From Isoetes taiwanensis (Eukaryota; Streptophyta; Lycopodiopsida; Isoetales; Isoetaceae), in NCBI GenBank assembly GCA_021234155.1, contig JAJEKV010000097.1:2209477-2273476 (forward strand): DNA of 64,000 bases, in the 5' to 3' direction. Each line of letters starts with the position of its first letter. Position 1 is the first letter of the stretch. Under the pieces are notes generated by a model. The model was not told the DNA's origin and ran no database searches. It saw nothing but the letters and a program-made list of their open reading frames with translations. This document shows positions 24,950 through 39,246 of this stretch, piece by piece. The translations under genes and the position numbers were made by a program.

Positions 24950-27900
24950 TTGTTGCAAGCCAGTTTTCCTGAGGTTGGCCTAGAGTGTATGTAAAGGTTA
25001 CGCACGTAAAAGATGTTAGGCAGTCTTTCTGCTCCCACATTCAATGTAACGCTGAAACGTCTCACTAATTCCAACCCAGCATTTGGGGCCATTTTTCAGA
25101 ACCTATTTTGTCCAATTGAAGGTTAGTTTTTAAGTTTTGTAATGCTAACACACCTTGAGATTATTGAACGATACAAATAACTTGCACAAAACATCACATT
25201 CTATGATTTGAGAAAACTTGCATGAAACAGCATCAAAGGCGATTACATGATTTGCACAAAACATCAAAATTTCAATGATAAAAAAAAAAACTTACTGGCG
25301 GACATCAACAAATGATATGATTGTGATCTTATAGATTTTTTTTTCAATATTTTTACACAATGTTTTGGAATTGTAATTGCACTTTTGTGGGTTATCTAGC
25401 ATGTCGATTTGATATGTCACCTAAGTAGTTTCCTCTTTTTTTTTTTCCCCGACATGCATGCATGCATCCATATCACTGTGGGAATGCTCAGCATTTACTT
25501 TGTCAAGGGCATGAACTACAACATTGAAACTGTGAAGAACTTTAAATATGCTTTTCTCTCCATATCACCTTGTGCCACATCTTGTGCCACATATTGTCGT
25601 ATGTATTGGAAACTTGGCTAATGATGTTTATGGCAAATACCTTTTTCTTTAGTTGGTAAAGCTTGGATTGTCGAGTTAACATTTTAGCTTGGGTATCTTT
25701 TATTGATCTTTTGACATTTATAGCATTTCCAAGCTTAGAGGTTGAAACATGTGTAACTACTTTGAGAAAGCTGTATATCTCTAGAATAATAGTCTGGGTA
25801 GAAGATGCTTGTGCTGGAATAATAGTCTAGGTAGAAAATAAGAGTTTGGCCAGAGAATGCTTGTATCTTATCGGCAAAAATAGAAAAGTCATCAATAACC
25901 TTCATATAACCATCTCGCCACGATAATTATGCCAATATAAGAGACCAATGTATGTTTTTTTTTTTGAAGAATAAGAGACCAATGTATGTTGGACAACCAC
26001 TCTTGTGAGTGCACATGCTTCCTTCGAACATGGATTAAAAAATAGAGATTGTTAGATCCCCTAAAAAGTCCGCCCACTTCTCTTCCGGTCATCCCAAATT
26101 TTTTTTGGCATTTTTTTGGTAAAATACATTAAAGAATGCACCCAATATATATTGTTTGTGGTGGCCTCAAATACTAAGGAGCATTTTTATTGGTTGACAT
26201 ATTGCTATTTTGAGACCATGTCAGAATGCAGCTAAGATATCACGAAAAGCCCATTTCCATGGAAAAGCGGTCATCATATACATGGTGAAATCATCACGGC
26301 GAAAGTGGAAGTCGCGTCATTGATGGTACGTGACTTGTATGTTGGACAATGATCAATCACAATGGACTGCGCTTGTGATTCGAAGGCCAGAATCCATTTG
26401 GTACGTAATGAATCGTTGGGCAGCGAAAACAAATCTTACTGATCCTACACAGCAACATAAAGGCCAGAACAATCATCTTGAAAAACATCATGAAAAAAGA
26501 AACTCTTTGTTTCAGATATAAAGCAATGGTTTACACCTCAGTTCTTAGTACCAAAAGTACCCAGAAGCTACTGGAAGGGATCCAAGAATAAATACGTTTA
26601 GTAAGCTTGAGTATAATTCGATAAAATTGAACCTAAGATAAAATAAGCTTGTGAGTGCTCAGGTATTCAAGAAAAACAAGTCTGATGGTTATCTTTCAAG
26701 CATGTTCTTGAACTTACAAAAAATTCACCTTAAAGTTAACTCAAAGCATCAGTTCCAAAGAATGGTTTATTAAAAATGTGATAGTTCAATGCTTTAGAAT
26801 AATTTTACTCAATAGTTTAGTGTTTAACACAGTCAGGTGACTAACTTGAAGTAGTTTAGATTCTGTTACACATACAACAATTTTAGTAACGCAAGAAATA
26901 TCACACAAGAACCAATTAGACAAAACCAATTACAAACTATGCTTCAAAAAAACAAACACGAATAGAAAACTCCTTTACAAACTAGAACAAATGGGGCCCT
27001 ATACTAACAAATACACTAGAAAGTAAAACAAGCCTAACAAGAGATATAGTAGAAAATGGTCTGTACATATATTTTCATTGTAGGTAAAAACGTCACAAGG
27101 ACATACTTACAAAAAAAGGTATGTTGGAAGCATGCATGGTATATTACATATTTAAACAATTCAATAGAGTTCAAGGTCACCATATGAACCCTCATTCTAG
27201 AAAACACATAAATATATACTAATCTAGTACATTATAGTGGCAAGGAAAATGTCTTCAATAGGTATCCTCGGCTCCGCCTTCACCTATTGGCCATTGCCTT
27301 TCATCTTCAAAAAGCAGCTCTAATTGGATAGCTGCATCTACACCTTTGAATCATCTTACCGAAGCAAACAACTTCCTTATCACAAAGCTATCCCATTGCC
27401 AAGGGACTAAACCTAGCAACCACAGTTAATATAATTTGTCCTCCAGGACTGGATTCCACAGACTTGTTTAGGCTAGTAGCTGTTGTTTATATGATCCTCG
27501 CCATCTTCGAATCAAGTGGACAATATGAGTGCCTTGGAGAGGTAAGGTAAGGAATTAGGGGGAAAAGTTGCATGCATTCTATTTCAAAGATGGCCATCTC
27601 GGGAGGAGAGCAGTATGAACAAAATTGGACATAATTCCTAGATTTTGAAGATTCTTCTCAAAATTGTCCGATCACCAAATTGGACACTATGCGATTGTGC
27701 CAATTTTGGCATGCCAAAGCAAACCCAAATTTGTGTGTACTTTGTGGTTTATAGTATGTATGGGTTGAAGATGTTAGACATAAAATGATATAAGACACTG
27801 TTGCTTGGTCATACCAAATTTGGTTGATCAAACCCAATTTTGTGTGTGCTTTGTGGTTTATACTATGTATGTATTGACATGTTAAAAATAAAATGATATA

Positions 27901-30200
27901 TAAGACAATGTCAATGTGTCAGGATCGTTTAGGCAAAAATTACTAGCCAGTTGGGCCAGTTGCACTTGGTCTTAGACATCGATTGGATAGTCCATGAAGG
28001 AAAAACTGGATACTCATCTTTAACAAGCTATCTAGTGGTCTATTTCACCACCAAAGGCTATATAGAAATATGCATAGTTTACACATGTTATTACATGGTG
28101 AATTTCCGATTAGAATCTGTCTGCTTGAGAGCCACACCTTGTGACAAGCCTAGGAGTTGACCTTCTCACGGCAGCTGGGATCTTGTCTAGACTTAATTAA
28201 AGGCTGAATCTAAGTGGTCTTAACTTTACAAAGGATTCTACAGTGTGTATTTAATCTTCTGCAATTGAGAATGGTCAGAACTCTTATCCATCAAAGAGAC
28301 AACATATCCAAAAGATATACTATCCATATCATCTCAATATAAAAACTACTATCTATCTATCATACTACATCTTGATCAAATCAGACGGGGCTCCTAACTC
28401 CTAGAGCAGTCAATAGAGGAAATCGGGAAGTCGGAAGGTATCATGTACTCATGATGGTAAAATTTATTAATGAATGCTGAAAAAATCTTTGAGTATGTTT
28501 GTTGAATTATTGCTTTCAAGTGAGAAAAGTGAGGGAACCCTGAATATATGAGGAATAATTCGGCAGCAGACCAAGGGTGACCACCCCTCACACCCAACCA
28601 GTATGTTTTCTTGATAAAGCTGCTACAAAATATCGCCAATAGTTGATGTCCTGTGATCGAGACCATGCCTTACGCTCCAAAATATGGGAATACCTGCACG
28701 GTCTTTAACTTTTCATGCCTGTATTTACCCGTATTTGTCTTTGCTAGCATGACTATGCTCACCCCCAACTATAGTTTAGATATTTTGTTGATAATATTGT
28801 AACAGGCTAAGGTAGTGATTACATGATGGTCCGGCACTCAGCCGACACCAATTTTGTATAAAGTATATATATATATTTCTTTTTTGACACTAATCCAGTG
28901 GCCAAGTCTTGGGTATTATAAGATGAGAGATAAAATATATAATTCTTCTCTTTCAAGCTAAACACCAGTATAACCACTCAAAACATGAGAAAAATTAGGG
29001 ACCATGAGCGGTCGACATGACGAGAGAAAAGGAAAACAAAACTGGCTCGAACATGGAATACATTGGATCTCAAATTATTGGCTTAAAGCCATGCGTAGCG
29101 ATACCTCTCTGTAGCCATGAAACCAATAAGAAGTGCGGAATATTAACCTAACAACTCCATTTCGTGAAATATATACATCGGTGCTCCTCAACCAATGTAA
29201 TTGGAAGAGGCGGGAGTACACAAGTCGAGGGCAGCACACTGATTCGAGCGGACAATAAAGCCTCTCTGTAATAATATGAGAGCGTTCTTGAATAATGTTT
29301 CCGATCAGAATTATAGATGCTATGTACAACGAAAAAGGAGGAGGGGTAGCTATGGAATGAAGGCACTCCTCATTTGTACACTAGGATAGCGTGGGCTAGA
29401 CCCACCAATAGGTTCCCGGACCTCCAAAATTCTGAAAACCACCACCCATGCGGTAATAACTCTTATGAGGATCATGATCCGCTTGAAAGGAGGAGGGAAC
29501 AAAGAAGTGCATGAATATGTTAAAAACCATACTACATACACCGTATAACAGGTAAGATCCTGGCCCGGTACCCGATCCACCCACATGTTTAGCCGACCCC
29601 GCAAAATTGGCATAAAGTGGGTTTCAAAGTACAAGAGTCATTAACAACAATGCAGAGACAAGAACTACAAAGGGGCCCGGCGAACAAGGGAACTAAATCA
29701 CTTGAGGGATCCTGAGGCGGTGTGAATGGGAAAGTCTTCTCTCAAAAGGAACAATCAGACTTAGACCAAGAGCAAAACTGGAGAGAGATCAGGCGATCCC
29801 GGATCGAGGGAAATGGTGAATTGGAGGGAAGTCAACAATTTATAAGAAGTGATAGAAACCACGAATGTGGCGACTACTTGGAAAGGAACAAAATGGGAAC
29901 AATTACAAAAGCATGATGGGAGGCAGAAGAGGAGAATTTAGGAAAGAGAGACAGAATACAACCAAATGGAGGGAGAACAACGGTCAGGTCCTTAGCAATG
30001 CTCTCAAAAATAGATAAGAGCAAGGAAACACACCCAAAGGGCTGACGATAAATATATGTCTAGTCTTCCAGGCTATGCGGGATATCCACAGGATGGAGAG
30101 AGCTTGAGGCAATGACAGCACATGGGTATGATATGTCTAGTAGAAACATAGAACAGAGGCGAAAAAGATTACGGAGGATGGATATCTTCAATAGGTTGAA
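24950..30200. other. Intergenic, no gene recognised
   Basis: After the tRNA ligase stop, 24934-25200 probably holds its 3' untranslated region. The rest has only short ORFs without recognisable domains. Small duplications are visible: agagaccaatgtatgtt at about 25941 and 25975, and two units sharing tgctttgtggtttat or tactttgtggtttat at about 27738 and 27848. At 29.0-29.6 kb ORFs overlap on the minus strand but show no domain. Confidence 0.4.
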
Positions 30201-30314
30201 TGAAAAAAATTGTCGGGGAAGAGAGAAATCAGGGATTATCACAGTACATAAAAAATAGTATAGCCTAACTTTGGATGTTAATAAAAGATATATGCTTATG
30301 AATATAAATCTAGC

Positions 30315-30760
30315 TGGTAGTAAAGATCTTGTATTGGTAATTGTGTATTATCCATCAGGTGACAAAGTGGGTCACCGGATCTGGGGGAAGTAATCCATGA
30401 GGCTCAGGAAGGACAAAGTACCTATGATCCTAGTAGGCGACCTAAATGCCAGGACACAGCAAGAGCAGGCACAATTCATGAGCATAAACGAGGTAGATGG
30501 ACAATGGGTGCAAGCGGTGAGCGGTGAATGGAGGAAAAAGGCAAAACAAATGACAAAGCGGTCTCGCCATTACTATTAGAATATCTACATTACAATAGAA
30601 GGAGTAGTCGCAAGAGCGAACAGCAAGATAGACCCGATCAAGTGAATTCACAAGCCAAAACATACATGTCAAGTGCATAATAGACTATGTGATAGTGAAT
30701 GAGAGAGAGCGACGCCGGGTATCTCAAAAACGAACTTCAGAGTGGCGGTGGGAAAGAGGA
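30315..30760 (+). pseudogene. LINE-type AP endonuclease fragment
   Basis: Plus-strand frame from about 30327: LVLVIVYYPSGDK, one stop before 30397, then KVPMILVGDLNART. The GDLNAR motif with a preceding hydrophobic strand is the catalytic Asp/Asn block of exonuclease-endonuclease-phosphatase domains used by non-LTR retrotransposons. Further on, in another frame, KCIIDYVIVNERER (about 30668-30710) matches the later IDYV block. The frame is broken by stops and at least one shift, and no reverse transcriptase follows, so this is a short dead fragment. Confidence 0.6.
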
Positions 30761-31149
30761 GGCGACCGATCCATATTCTAGTAAAGCGAGGAAGAGGAGA
30801 AAGACGTGAGGCTCTAACAAAAGAGGATAACTACAAAGGGCAAAACCGCTCGGGGAAGAGCATTGACCGGTCGCCGAACCAAAATCAGTGGAAATAGGCG
30901 GATATGGAAATAGCGAGAAGAAAACGAAAACGGTGACGAGGAAATACTGGTATAGGCAGCAAAGAGATGTTGGAGAAAGGAAAATGAGTAAAGCCGTGAG
31001 CATTCTTCGTCGATTATGGTATGATGATGAGGAGATTGGAAACGAAAAGAAGGTCAAACAAACTGAAACAATTTTGAATAAAAAGGCAGAAAAGCAAGAC
31101 AAGACAATATACATTCTCATTCTCATTTCGCGTTGTCTTTTCTAGATTC

Positions 31150-32770
31150 ATTTTCTAGTTCTCATTTCGGAAATCATTTCATGCCAGTGATAATTCATTA
31201 TGCTTTGTGTGTTCCCCATCTTTCTAGTTTGTTCATGCTTAATTTGTTAACTTGCCAAGGCTCCTATTCTAAATGCGCAATAACTGGGAGTTCCGTGTTA
31301 GTGTTTGTGTTCACAGCGGATGGCGATCATCGTGCTCTCCCTCTGGCTATGTGGTTATGACATTTGCTTCGACGCATTTTACAGACATTTCCGTCTGGTG
31401 AGCTTCGTAGATGGGGAAATTCTACGGTGGTGAAGCTGGTTTTATTGCTTTGATAGTCCCTTCGAGAATGGCGTGATCTAAAGCCCTCGGTCGTTATTAC
31501 GGGATGAGCAGCTCTCTCTGTACTCGTCATTCTTGGCTAGTTATGGAGTATCTTCCACCCGGCGGCATATCTTTCCTTGTCCTTTACCCTACCATATATA
31601 TATTGTTGTTTGGATTAGTCTATTTTTATATGTTTACGCCGGTGCCTGACCACCATTGGTGATGCTTTTTTCCCACTCTCGATGGTGATGAAAATTATTT
31701 TCCACCTTGGGTATTCTTATCTATATTTCCTACCGGGTGCTATGATTTCCACCACGTTGGTGATGTCTGTTTTCCTCACCGGTGATGTTTTCTTTTAATA
31801 ATATATATGTGTTTACGGTTCCTAATGTCCAATGGGTGTTTTTGCTTCTGAGGAATTTGTGTCTATTTTTCTTAGGGGGTGCTAAGCACGCCGTAGTTTG
31901 TCCTGCCTATTTTTCTGCGTTTATGCGGGTACTTTCTGAGCTATGCTTTTTCAGTTCACACATTCGCGCATGCGTTGATGCGGCGTTTGGTGGCTTCATC
32001 AATTTCCTACCTTGCTCGCCCGGGCATCCCTGCGAGGGCCGTTAAGCGACCATTTCTCATTGGGGTTCCTGAAACCCGAAAGGAGAGTTTTATCAGATAG
32101 GAGTTGTCATTGTCTCGCCTTTGCATATTTTCTTATTTCATTTATGGGTTAGCTAGACATTGTTCCTATGATTACATTTACCATTCGATTCTCCTTCACA
32201 TTATTTATCTCTTGGCTGTGATGATGAATGACAAGCCTATCTATATCGGCTGGTTTTTGTGTTCTTTGTGAGTCCCTTCCCAGAATAATATATTTGCAAA
32301 ATATATACCTTGACATGAGGAATGAAGCAAGGACAAAGCGCTCGCACTAATAATCCAATTGTTTCATGTGACACATGTCACTAATCAAAGACTAATTTTT
32401 TTCCATGTGTTTGCATTCTAAGCCATGCATAGCCTATCCTATATTATAATGTTATACCGTAATTCTTGAATTTGGATCCAACCCTAGATCTGATGGCCAC
32501 AAATGACCTGACTAGATCAAAGGATAAAAAAAAGTCAATTTTTTTTAATGTCATCTCCCTTTTTGAAGGTCCAAACAAAGCCCGTGAAGCTACGAAATCT
32601 GATTGTCTCCACAATTTTCAGAGCTTGGCTATGGACCCGATAGCAAGCTACAGCAGTGGCAACTTGCAAATGAGTATGGGCCTCATCATACATATCTGTG
32701 ACCAGAGCCATACAATAGAATCTTCTCGTTGGTGTGGCCAGCTCCCACAAAATATCTGGTAGCCGACTCC
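31150..32770. other. Intergenic, no gene recognised
   Basis: Between the LINE fragment and the LTR-like block I see no supported coding region. The part 31560-31800 repeats a phrase of the type ccaccNNNggtgatg four times (about 31653, 31680, 31755, 31778), which may be a degenerate minisatellite. Confidence 0.3.
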
Positions 32771-32779
32771 CACTCCATA

Positions 32780-33950
32780 AAATCCCCATCAGGTCCTTAG
32801 GTTACGGGCCCGCCCGTCTATCCGCTCTAGGGTACTCCTAGTGCAGGGGAGGGACACTAAAAATTAACTTCGTGCCCTTCCCCTATGGGCTTCTATAACA
32901 GCGGAAGTATACTCAACGTCAGAACTGATAACAACAATACATCGAACTACCTCGAAGGGTAGCACATCCATACATCCATAGATACAATAGAGATAAACAT
33001 ATACCGTAAAACATAAGAGGAGAGCTCTTGCCTTACCCAAGGCACCGGACTCATGGGGAATAGTACGTAGATCACAAGGTAGAAGCGGAACCTGATCATA
33101 ACAATGAGCGGCTATAGACAATAGTGTTGACCATCAAGCCCCTCATTGCATACTTTCTATGAGATGACTAGATGGTGCTTTGGTACAACTCTGGCCTTGG
33201 GATGCTAATCTCCGCGATGTCACCATCGAGGCTGATCCATCTCTCTGATCCAGATGTTCAGTGAGGGTTCCATCTCCCTTCGGGGTCTAGAAGGTTCCGC
33301 ATTATGAAGAAGTCATGGCGACACCACGATTCTTCCCGACAACCCCCAAAACAAGAGCAGAGGCCATGCACCTCTGACCCCTTCCCTTGAGAAGCTGACA
33401 CCATTGCCGCGAGGAGGTATGGGACCCATGCCCGACCCTTTCGAAGTGGCCAAGGCCATTAGCCTATCCGCTATGGGATCTCCAATAGCAGCTCAGCGGG
33501 ACCCACTCCCTCTGTCGCCTCTAGCCACGTTATGTAGTCTTTGCGTCATATCATAATCCCTTGTGATGGGGTTCCCTATACCCGGTACATAATAGGAAAC
33601 TAAAGGGTCTAACTAGGGCATCACTAAGTAGCCCTACTAAGGTCTCACCCCCTTCCCAATATTACAAGGGCAAACATGATCAACTAACCTCACATATCCA
33701 TATATCTGTGATAATAATGAGAGAAGAACATCTATAATAATCATACTAACTACGGTTAGGGTTAATTAGGGTTCAAGATCTGAGGTGTCTAGAAAGGAGG
33801 CTACTAGAGACGCAATGCCAACTCATCACGGAGTCCTAACTTCAGGATGATCTTAACTCTAATCCAAATGTCACGCTCACAGCGAGGGAACTCCACTCCC
33901 TACTCACGTGATCTCCATGTGGTGTGGTGGTCAGTAGCTCCCACTCTGAT
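32780..33950 (-). repeat. LTR-like block, third copy (diverged)
   Basis: This segment shares the order of landmarks with the LTR-like blocks at 10000-11450 and 39690-41194: a cgaagggtagcacatcc phrase near 32953, a line of the form ccttcccaatattacaagggc, and ggttagggttaattaggg. It stands at the low-coordinate side of copy 2, where the second LTR of a minus-strand element would be. Divergence is high, so this is tentative. Confidence 0.3.
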
Positions 33951-34471
33951 GGCCTTTTACACGTACTTGCTGAGGGGCTGCTATGCTAGGCTGCCTTTGA
34001 GGCCTTCTGAAAGGTTTTCAGTTCCGGTGGAGCCGAATCCGGTTTCTCTTAGTTGCCTTGTGCATTACGCCATTGGGTGTTTGGGTATTTGGGCCGTTCC
34101 TAGTGCGGTGCAATTCTTGCCTTCCGCGATGGCTCTTATCTCACGGATATGATCTCATAAGAATATCTCCTCTTACGGGATTGGTGCCTCCGAAACTGGA
34201 ATGGGTTCCTTGGTTGGTAGCGTCTTCGGAGGTTTTTTCTCTTCTACGAATATGTTGATCTTGCTCTACATTCCTGGGTGCTCTAGCTGCATACACATTA
34301 GATTGCACTCTTATGATTAGCTTTTGCTTGTTGTTGCATTGGTTGTTTGATGATATAGTTGTGGGGACGAAATATATCAAAGAACATTCATAATGCCAAC
34401 AAATATATTCATAAGATATAATATTATTACAATGATTAATAGGGAGAAATTTTAATCTATTCTTGGAATCT

Positions 34472-34867
34472 TCAATGTGTCGGGTTGTCTTCCAAGAACT
34501 TCTTCAGTTGGGTTGTACCAACTGTACGTCCCAAGTTCCTGAGAATATTGGTGGGCATACCACCTTGCAATGTCGTTACCAGATCTTCCCCCTTCTGCTC
34601 AGGCACATATAGGCCATGATGGCCAATCGCATACGGCGTCACATGGGGCTGCGAGTTGAAGATGTTCAGGGCTAGCTTCCTCTTCATGAGTATGACATGG
34701 TCGATGTTTGGAGGCATCCGAACATGTTTACCAAATCCCAAGAGGACAATGAGCATGAACACCCCTTCCTCTCCCCGTGGGCTAAACTGCCGATGTATCG
34801 CAGCTATCCTTTCGTCGGTAAGGAGGCGGAGGTAAAACTGAGAGGTGTCATGTCCTCCTCTCCACAC
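34472..34867 (-). CDS. Unrecognised ORF inside copy 2
   Basis: An open frame of 131 codons on the minus strand inside the large repeat. Part of it has a broken counterpart in copy 1 at about 6.15-6.58 kb, where several frameshifts interrupt it. I do not recognise a domain. The retained frame in one copy and shared position suggest it was part of the element's coding region, such as an N-terminal gag-like protein. It could also be a chance frame. Confidence 0.3.
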   Translation of the reverse strand: MWRGGHDTSQFYLRLLTDERIAAIHRQFSPRGEEGVFMLIVLLGFGKHVRMPPNIDHVILMKRKLALNIFNSQPHVTPYAIGHHGLYVPEQKGEDLVTTLQGGMPTNILRNLGRTVGTTQLKKFLEDNPTH

Positions 34868-37506
34868 CTCTTCTCAGTTCACATTCTGACCACAGTACCT
34901 TCCGGATACTTCGTCCCCGATGCTAACCGTAGTCCACATGTCTGCGAACATGTACCTAAAAATTCGGGGTTGATCCACGCCTCTTCGATCGGTTAGGCTG
35001 GCGATGAAGAGGTGGGGCGGGAGTGCTTTCTGATAAATCTTGCCTCGAATGCCATCCTTCTGGATGGCGAGTAATTCTTCCTCGAGGGGCTTGGCTCTCG
35101 TAGAGGCGGTTGGGGTCTCAAAAATGGCCTCGAAGAAGAAAAATTCATGTCATATTTTCTCTTGCTTATTAATTGTACTTTCCTTCTCTTTAATCGCAAT
35201 AAATAAATACTCAAAAATAACTTCATCAATTAGTTTTTTGGGCCATAACTTTCCCGATTCATAGCTTCAAATCACCAAGATTTTTGTTTCATTGGATCAC
35301 GGAATCAAAGATCATCCAACGATATATGGGTTGAATATATTTTTAATCTAATTTAGATGACCAAAAGTTAAAAAAAAAAGCGAGAAAAAACCTGGTTTTG
35401 CATTTTTAGTCTTTCCCTTTATCAAAACATATCAAGACTATACTCATTTTGGACTTCGTGCAGTTTTGGACATCCCACAATCACAAAGTTATATACCAAA
35501 AAAGCGTGCATTTGGTTAAAAGTGCAATTATTCTGATTACTATTTATTGCAAAAGTGCCTTTCACATAATCTTTTGATTTTGTGTTTGAATTCCTCTCTT
35601 TCATTGGCTTGAAGGTACTATGGCGTGGATATTAAAATTAAGAGTTAAGGGCCATTTTGAAGGACCCCAAATCCCGCCCTAATGTGTTGATCATCATCTG
35701 GGAATATTGTTGTAGGCTTCAATGGTGTGAATGATGACTTCCGGTGCGGTATGGACTTCGATGCTGATACTAGGAAAGTCTTGTGTTCGGTTATTAAAGT
35801 CATCAAAGGTCGGGGTTGTTGGGCGTGGGAGGGTGTATGAGCTCGTCTAATCAAGTACCCTCTGTCCTTGCACTTTGGGAGTTCTTTTATGTCCTCTGCA
35901 GCATCGGTGCACCGGCCTTGATGATGATCGCATGTGGGGTTAGGCAGTGATGCCTAACTCCAAGTGGGGAGCATTTGTCCTTGTCAACCTCAAGCCTCGT
36001 TGAAACCGAGAAGGTCTTGTTCTTCAGCGTCGTTGTGGATAGGATGCGATGTCGATGAATAACCCGTGATAGGTAGCGCTGTCCCATGCTCTTCCTCTCT
36101 CACTACATTAGGCCCTTGTTGCTCTGAAGCGGTATATTACAGCTGGCTGATTGGATTTTTATGTGTCCATTGGTGAATGGAGGAGTTCCTATTTGGTGCG
36201 GCTCTATGGGACAAAATGGTATACATCGGTGGTGTATAGAAGTATCTCTTCTTATTTATGGATGGTCATATACCGGGCATGCGGCGGCTCTATTTTCTAA
36301 GTACTTGTAGATGTTAGGAACCACTAGAGTCTTTATGAAGAGTGATTCTAGGTGCAATACTCTATGCATGGAGGATTCTACCAATGAAGGTCTATCGTGC
36401 TGGAACCTCTCATGATGTCTTGGTAGAATAGTGTGGCGTCTATGGTAGCATCCGTCAATCTCCTTCTAGAAACGTGAAGGCAGTGATGTGTCCATGGCGT
36501 GGCACAGCTATACCATCTCTGAATGAAGAAGTGGGTATTGTCGTGGATGGGGATTGCTCAAATAGATATGCAGGCACCTTTGTGAGCCGAGGAAGAGCCT
36601 GCCTTTGGTGAGAAGTGAAACTTATGAGGTGCAAATGAGAGTTGTGGTCTCCCCTTGGCCGGGACCCTAGTTTGTGGAATTTTTAGAATTTGAATATGTC
36701 TATCACTTCAAAGTATTTGATAAGTAGTCTAAGGTTATGGTATTTGGGACTTTCCCTAATGATCCACCTATTGCAGCAAAATTCATCTAATTTGGGTAGT
36801 TGGGTAGGTTATGGTTAATTATCACGGACCACTCACGGTCATGAGAACTGTTCAAAATTTTTTGAAGAAAGTGCAGGCTCGTGAAAAGTGGGCCTCTACG
36901 GGTCTAGATGACTCTAAAATTTTGGTATGGTGAGAATCCTATCCTATCTCATGGTAAAATTTGGGTTATGCCATAGTTTCTCGTTTTGGACTTTATTCTG
37001 AGCATGAATCGTTGGCCAAATATATACTCACCGGTCTGCGAGAGCCGTTCAAAATTTTGAAAGGTCTTGGTCAGCTGTGTGATGAGGGTTTAATGCAATC
37101 ACTTTTGCCCAAATTAGTGTACAAAGTTACACAATGCCATCCAATACAACCATCCTAAATACGTTATTACACTTTGTAATTAAACCATTCTTATATTTTC
37201 AAAATTTGTTAACATCTTCTTTCTTTTATAAATCGGCCGACTTCATATCCACTGGACATGCGGTGCTCGTACTCCTCGGTTCTTCTTATACTTTCGGCTG
37301 CGTGCTTGGTACCTCACGACTCCACTTACCCGGCTTAGCGCTATCTTTAGTTGCCTTCAGCCATGCTTCGAGGGTAGGGTGTGAGTGTTGCCAACTTACA
37401 CAGTTCTATAGGATGGAGGTCGATCCTTACGTGTAATGAGGAATCTCCAAGCATCATCGCTGACTCTATTTGTTAAAGAGGACAATGCGGCCTATTAGCC
37501 TCTCTG

Positions 37507-38031
37507 TTATTTTGACGGTTCTTTGGGGTGTGCCTGGTTTTCCTCTGGGGTGTCCTCGGTAGAGGTGAGTCTTTCCCCTTGACCTCTCTCTGCTTTAGGA
37601 GCCTTCTCTGCAAGTCTCCTTCTTTTGGCTGCCCTCTTCTTCTTGCCGACTTTCTTGGTGCGAGGGGCCAGCTCTTCTATTGCTACACTGTCCTTCTTAT
37701 TCTCATCCTCCTCGTCAACCTCCTGGCTCTCCAAGATCTCATGCTGATCAGGATTCTGTTGGTGCTCTTGTCGATCCTAATCTTGCTCCCCATGCTCTTG
37801 GTTATCTGGGTTTGGGTTTGATTGGTCTGGGTTTGGATTTGAGGTCTCTTCATTTCTGGCTCGCTCTCGAGCCGTTCTCGTCTTCTGTTCGGTGGCAAGC
37901 ACTTGGATGCTTGTCAATGCATCCATAACCACTTTCAGGCGATGCTGTTTGATCACGGGCCCATGTTTTGAAATATTTACAGTGATCGCCTTCCGGGTGC
38001 CTAAAATCGCCTTTTGGTGGGAGAGCAGCAA
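37507..38031 (-). pseudogene. Charged gag-like ORF of copy 2 with one stop
   Basis: Two open stretches, 38031-37777 and 37734-37507, are in the same minus-strand frame with a stop between them. The product is very polar, with EHGEQD and EEDENKKD runs and a KKKRAAKRRR basic patch. Copy 1 has a similar charged frame at 9185-9000. No zinc knuckle is visible. The role is inferred from its position inside the repeat. Confidence 0.35.
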
Positions 38032-38144
38032 ATTTGGAGAACGGCCGAGAATGGAAGAACCCTAAGCATGTTATACCATTATTTAAAGCATTAATGTTTG
38101 CTGGATTAAGACATTAGATTAATGTACTGGTAGCATTCACATAG

Positions 38145-39246
38145 TCTTAGCGAGAGACACGTTCCAAAATTTAGATTTTTCGATTTAAGGTGTTTTGGTT
38201 ATCCTACGGCTTTTGAGATGCCTTCAACTTCCCCTTTTTGGTCCATCAAGTTGTTGGCGAAAAAACTTTGTTCTTATTATGTTTGAAAAGCGGTGATCGC
38301 GATTGACTCTTTGGTATCAAGAGGAATTGATCCACTTGGTGGAGAATATATGATGTGATATTATTCTCCGGCTTCACACCGATATAGTTGCATTATTAAA
38401 GATGCCTTGTTGGTTCTTGATACCTAATCTTCCTCGATCTAATGGCTCATCAATTTCTAGTTGTAATTACAGCGGGACTTGGGGTTCATATCTCACACTC
38501 CATCATAAATGGTCCAAAAATTTGTGTTTATGCTAGTGGACTCACCTTTACCCGGGCCATAGTTGTGAAGGGGGCCTTGGTATAAAAAGCTGGACCTTAA
38601 AAACTACGAATGGTCGAGTTTGCCCGTTTGTTTCACGATAAGGAGGCCTTTGTTAGCTTTCGTCATGGTACCGTCGTCCTCGGGCATACGTTCAACATTC
38701 TTCCCAAGTTCAAGCTCCCATTGTTATTTCTTCATCTATACATGATCAACCTTTGCGGTTGCGTTGCATTTCTGCGGTATGGAAGATGCTCTAGATACGG
38801 TTCGGTGGTGTTACCCTCGGCACCATCAGCTGCCGACTATAGTTCCTACTACTCTCCGTTGTTGTTGCGCCTCTCATGCTTGAGGGTTGTTATGTCGATG
38901 GTTCTAATCTTCGATCTTGCTTGCTAAAGTCATGGCAGTCAATTGGAAGAAGGCGGCGGAAAGAAGTCAATGTGATATCATCTCATGAGGCTATCACGCC
39001 CTCGCACTATTCAATGGCATGAGATTTTGATGTTTGTTGATGATCATCTCGATGACGTAGAACATGATGACTGTGATGAGGCCATTAAACGCCTCAAGGT
39101 GGCACAAGGATTATGATTCTACTCTGTGTATGGGTGGTTTTGCTTAGTGGACTATTTCGTCCTCTAGGCTTTGAGTCCCATATCACAGGTTTCTTGTATA
39201 TATCTTGATTTTCCTTGATAATAAATTGTCGTTCTTCAAAAAAAAA
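38145..39246 (+). mobile_element. LINE-like insertion nested in copy 2
   Basis: This segment breaks the match between copies 1 and 2 and ends in an A run (39239-39247), so it was inserted into copy 2 on the plus strand. Its first 0.7 kb matches the DUF4283-like ORF at 62993-63748, for example catcaagttgttggc near 38246 and 63087. Its last 0.2 kb, encoding VEHDDCDEAIKRLK, matches the reverse complement of 62501-62660. No endonuclease or reverse transcriptase is present, so the unit is internally deleted or an ORF1-only derivative. Confidence 0.6.

Noticed and set aside
30737-31126. 129-codon minus-strand ORF
   Set aside because: Low-complexity hydrophobic frame opposite A/G-rich sequence; no family resemblance.
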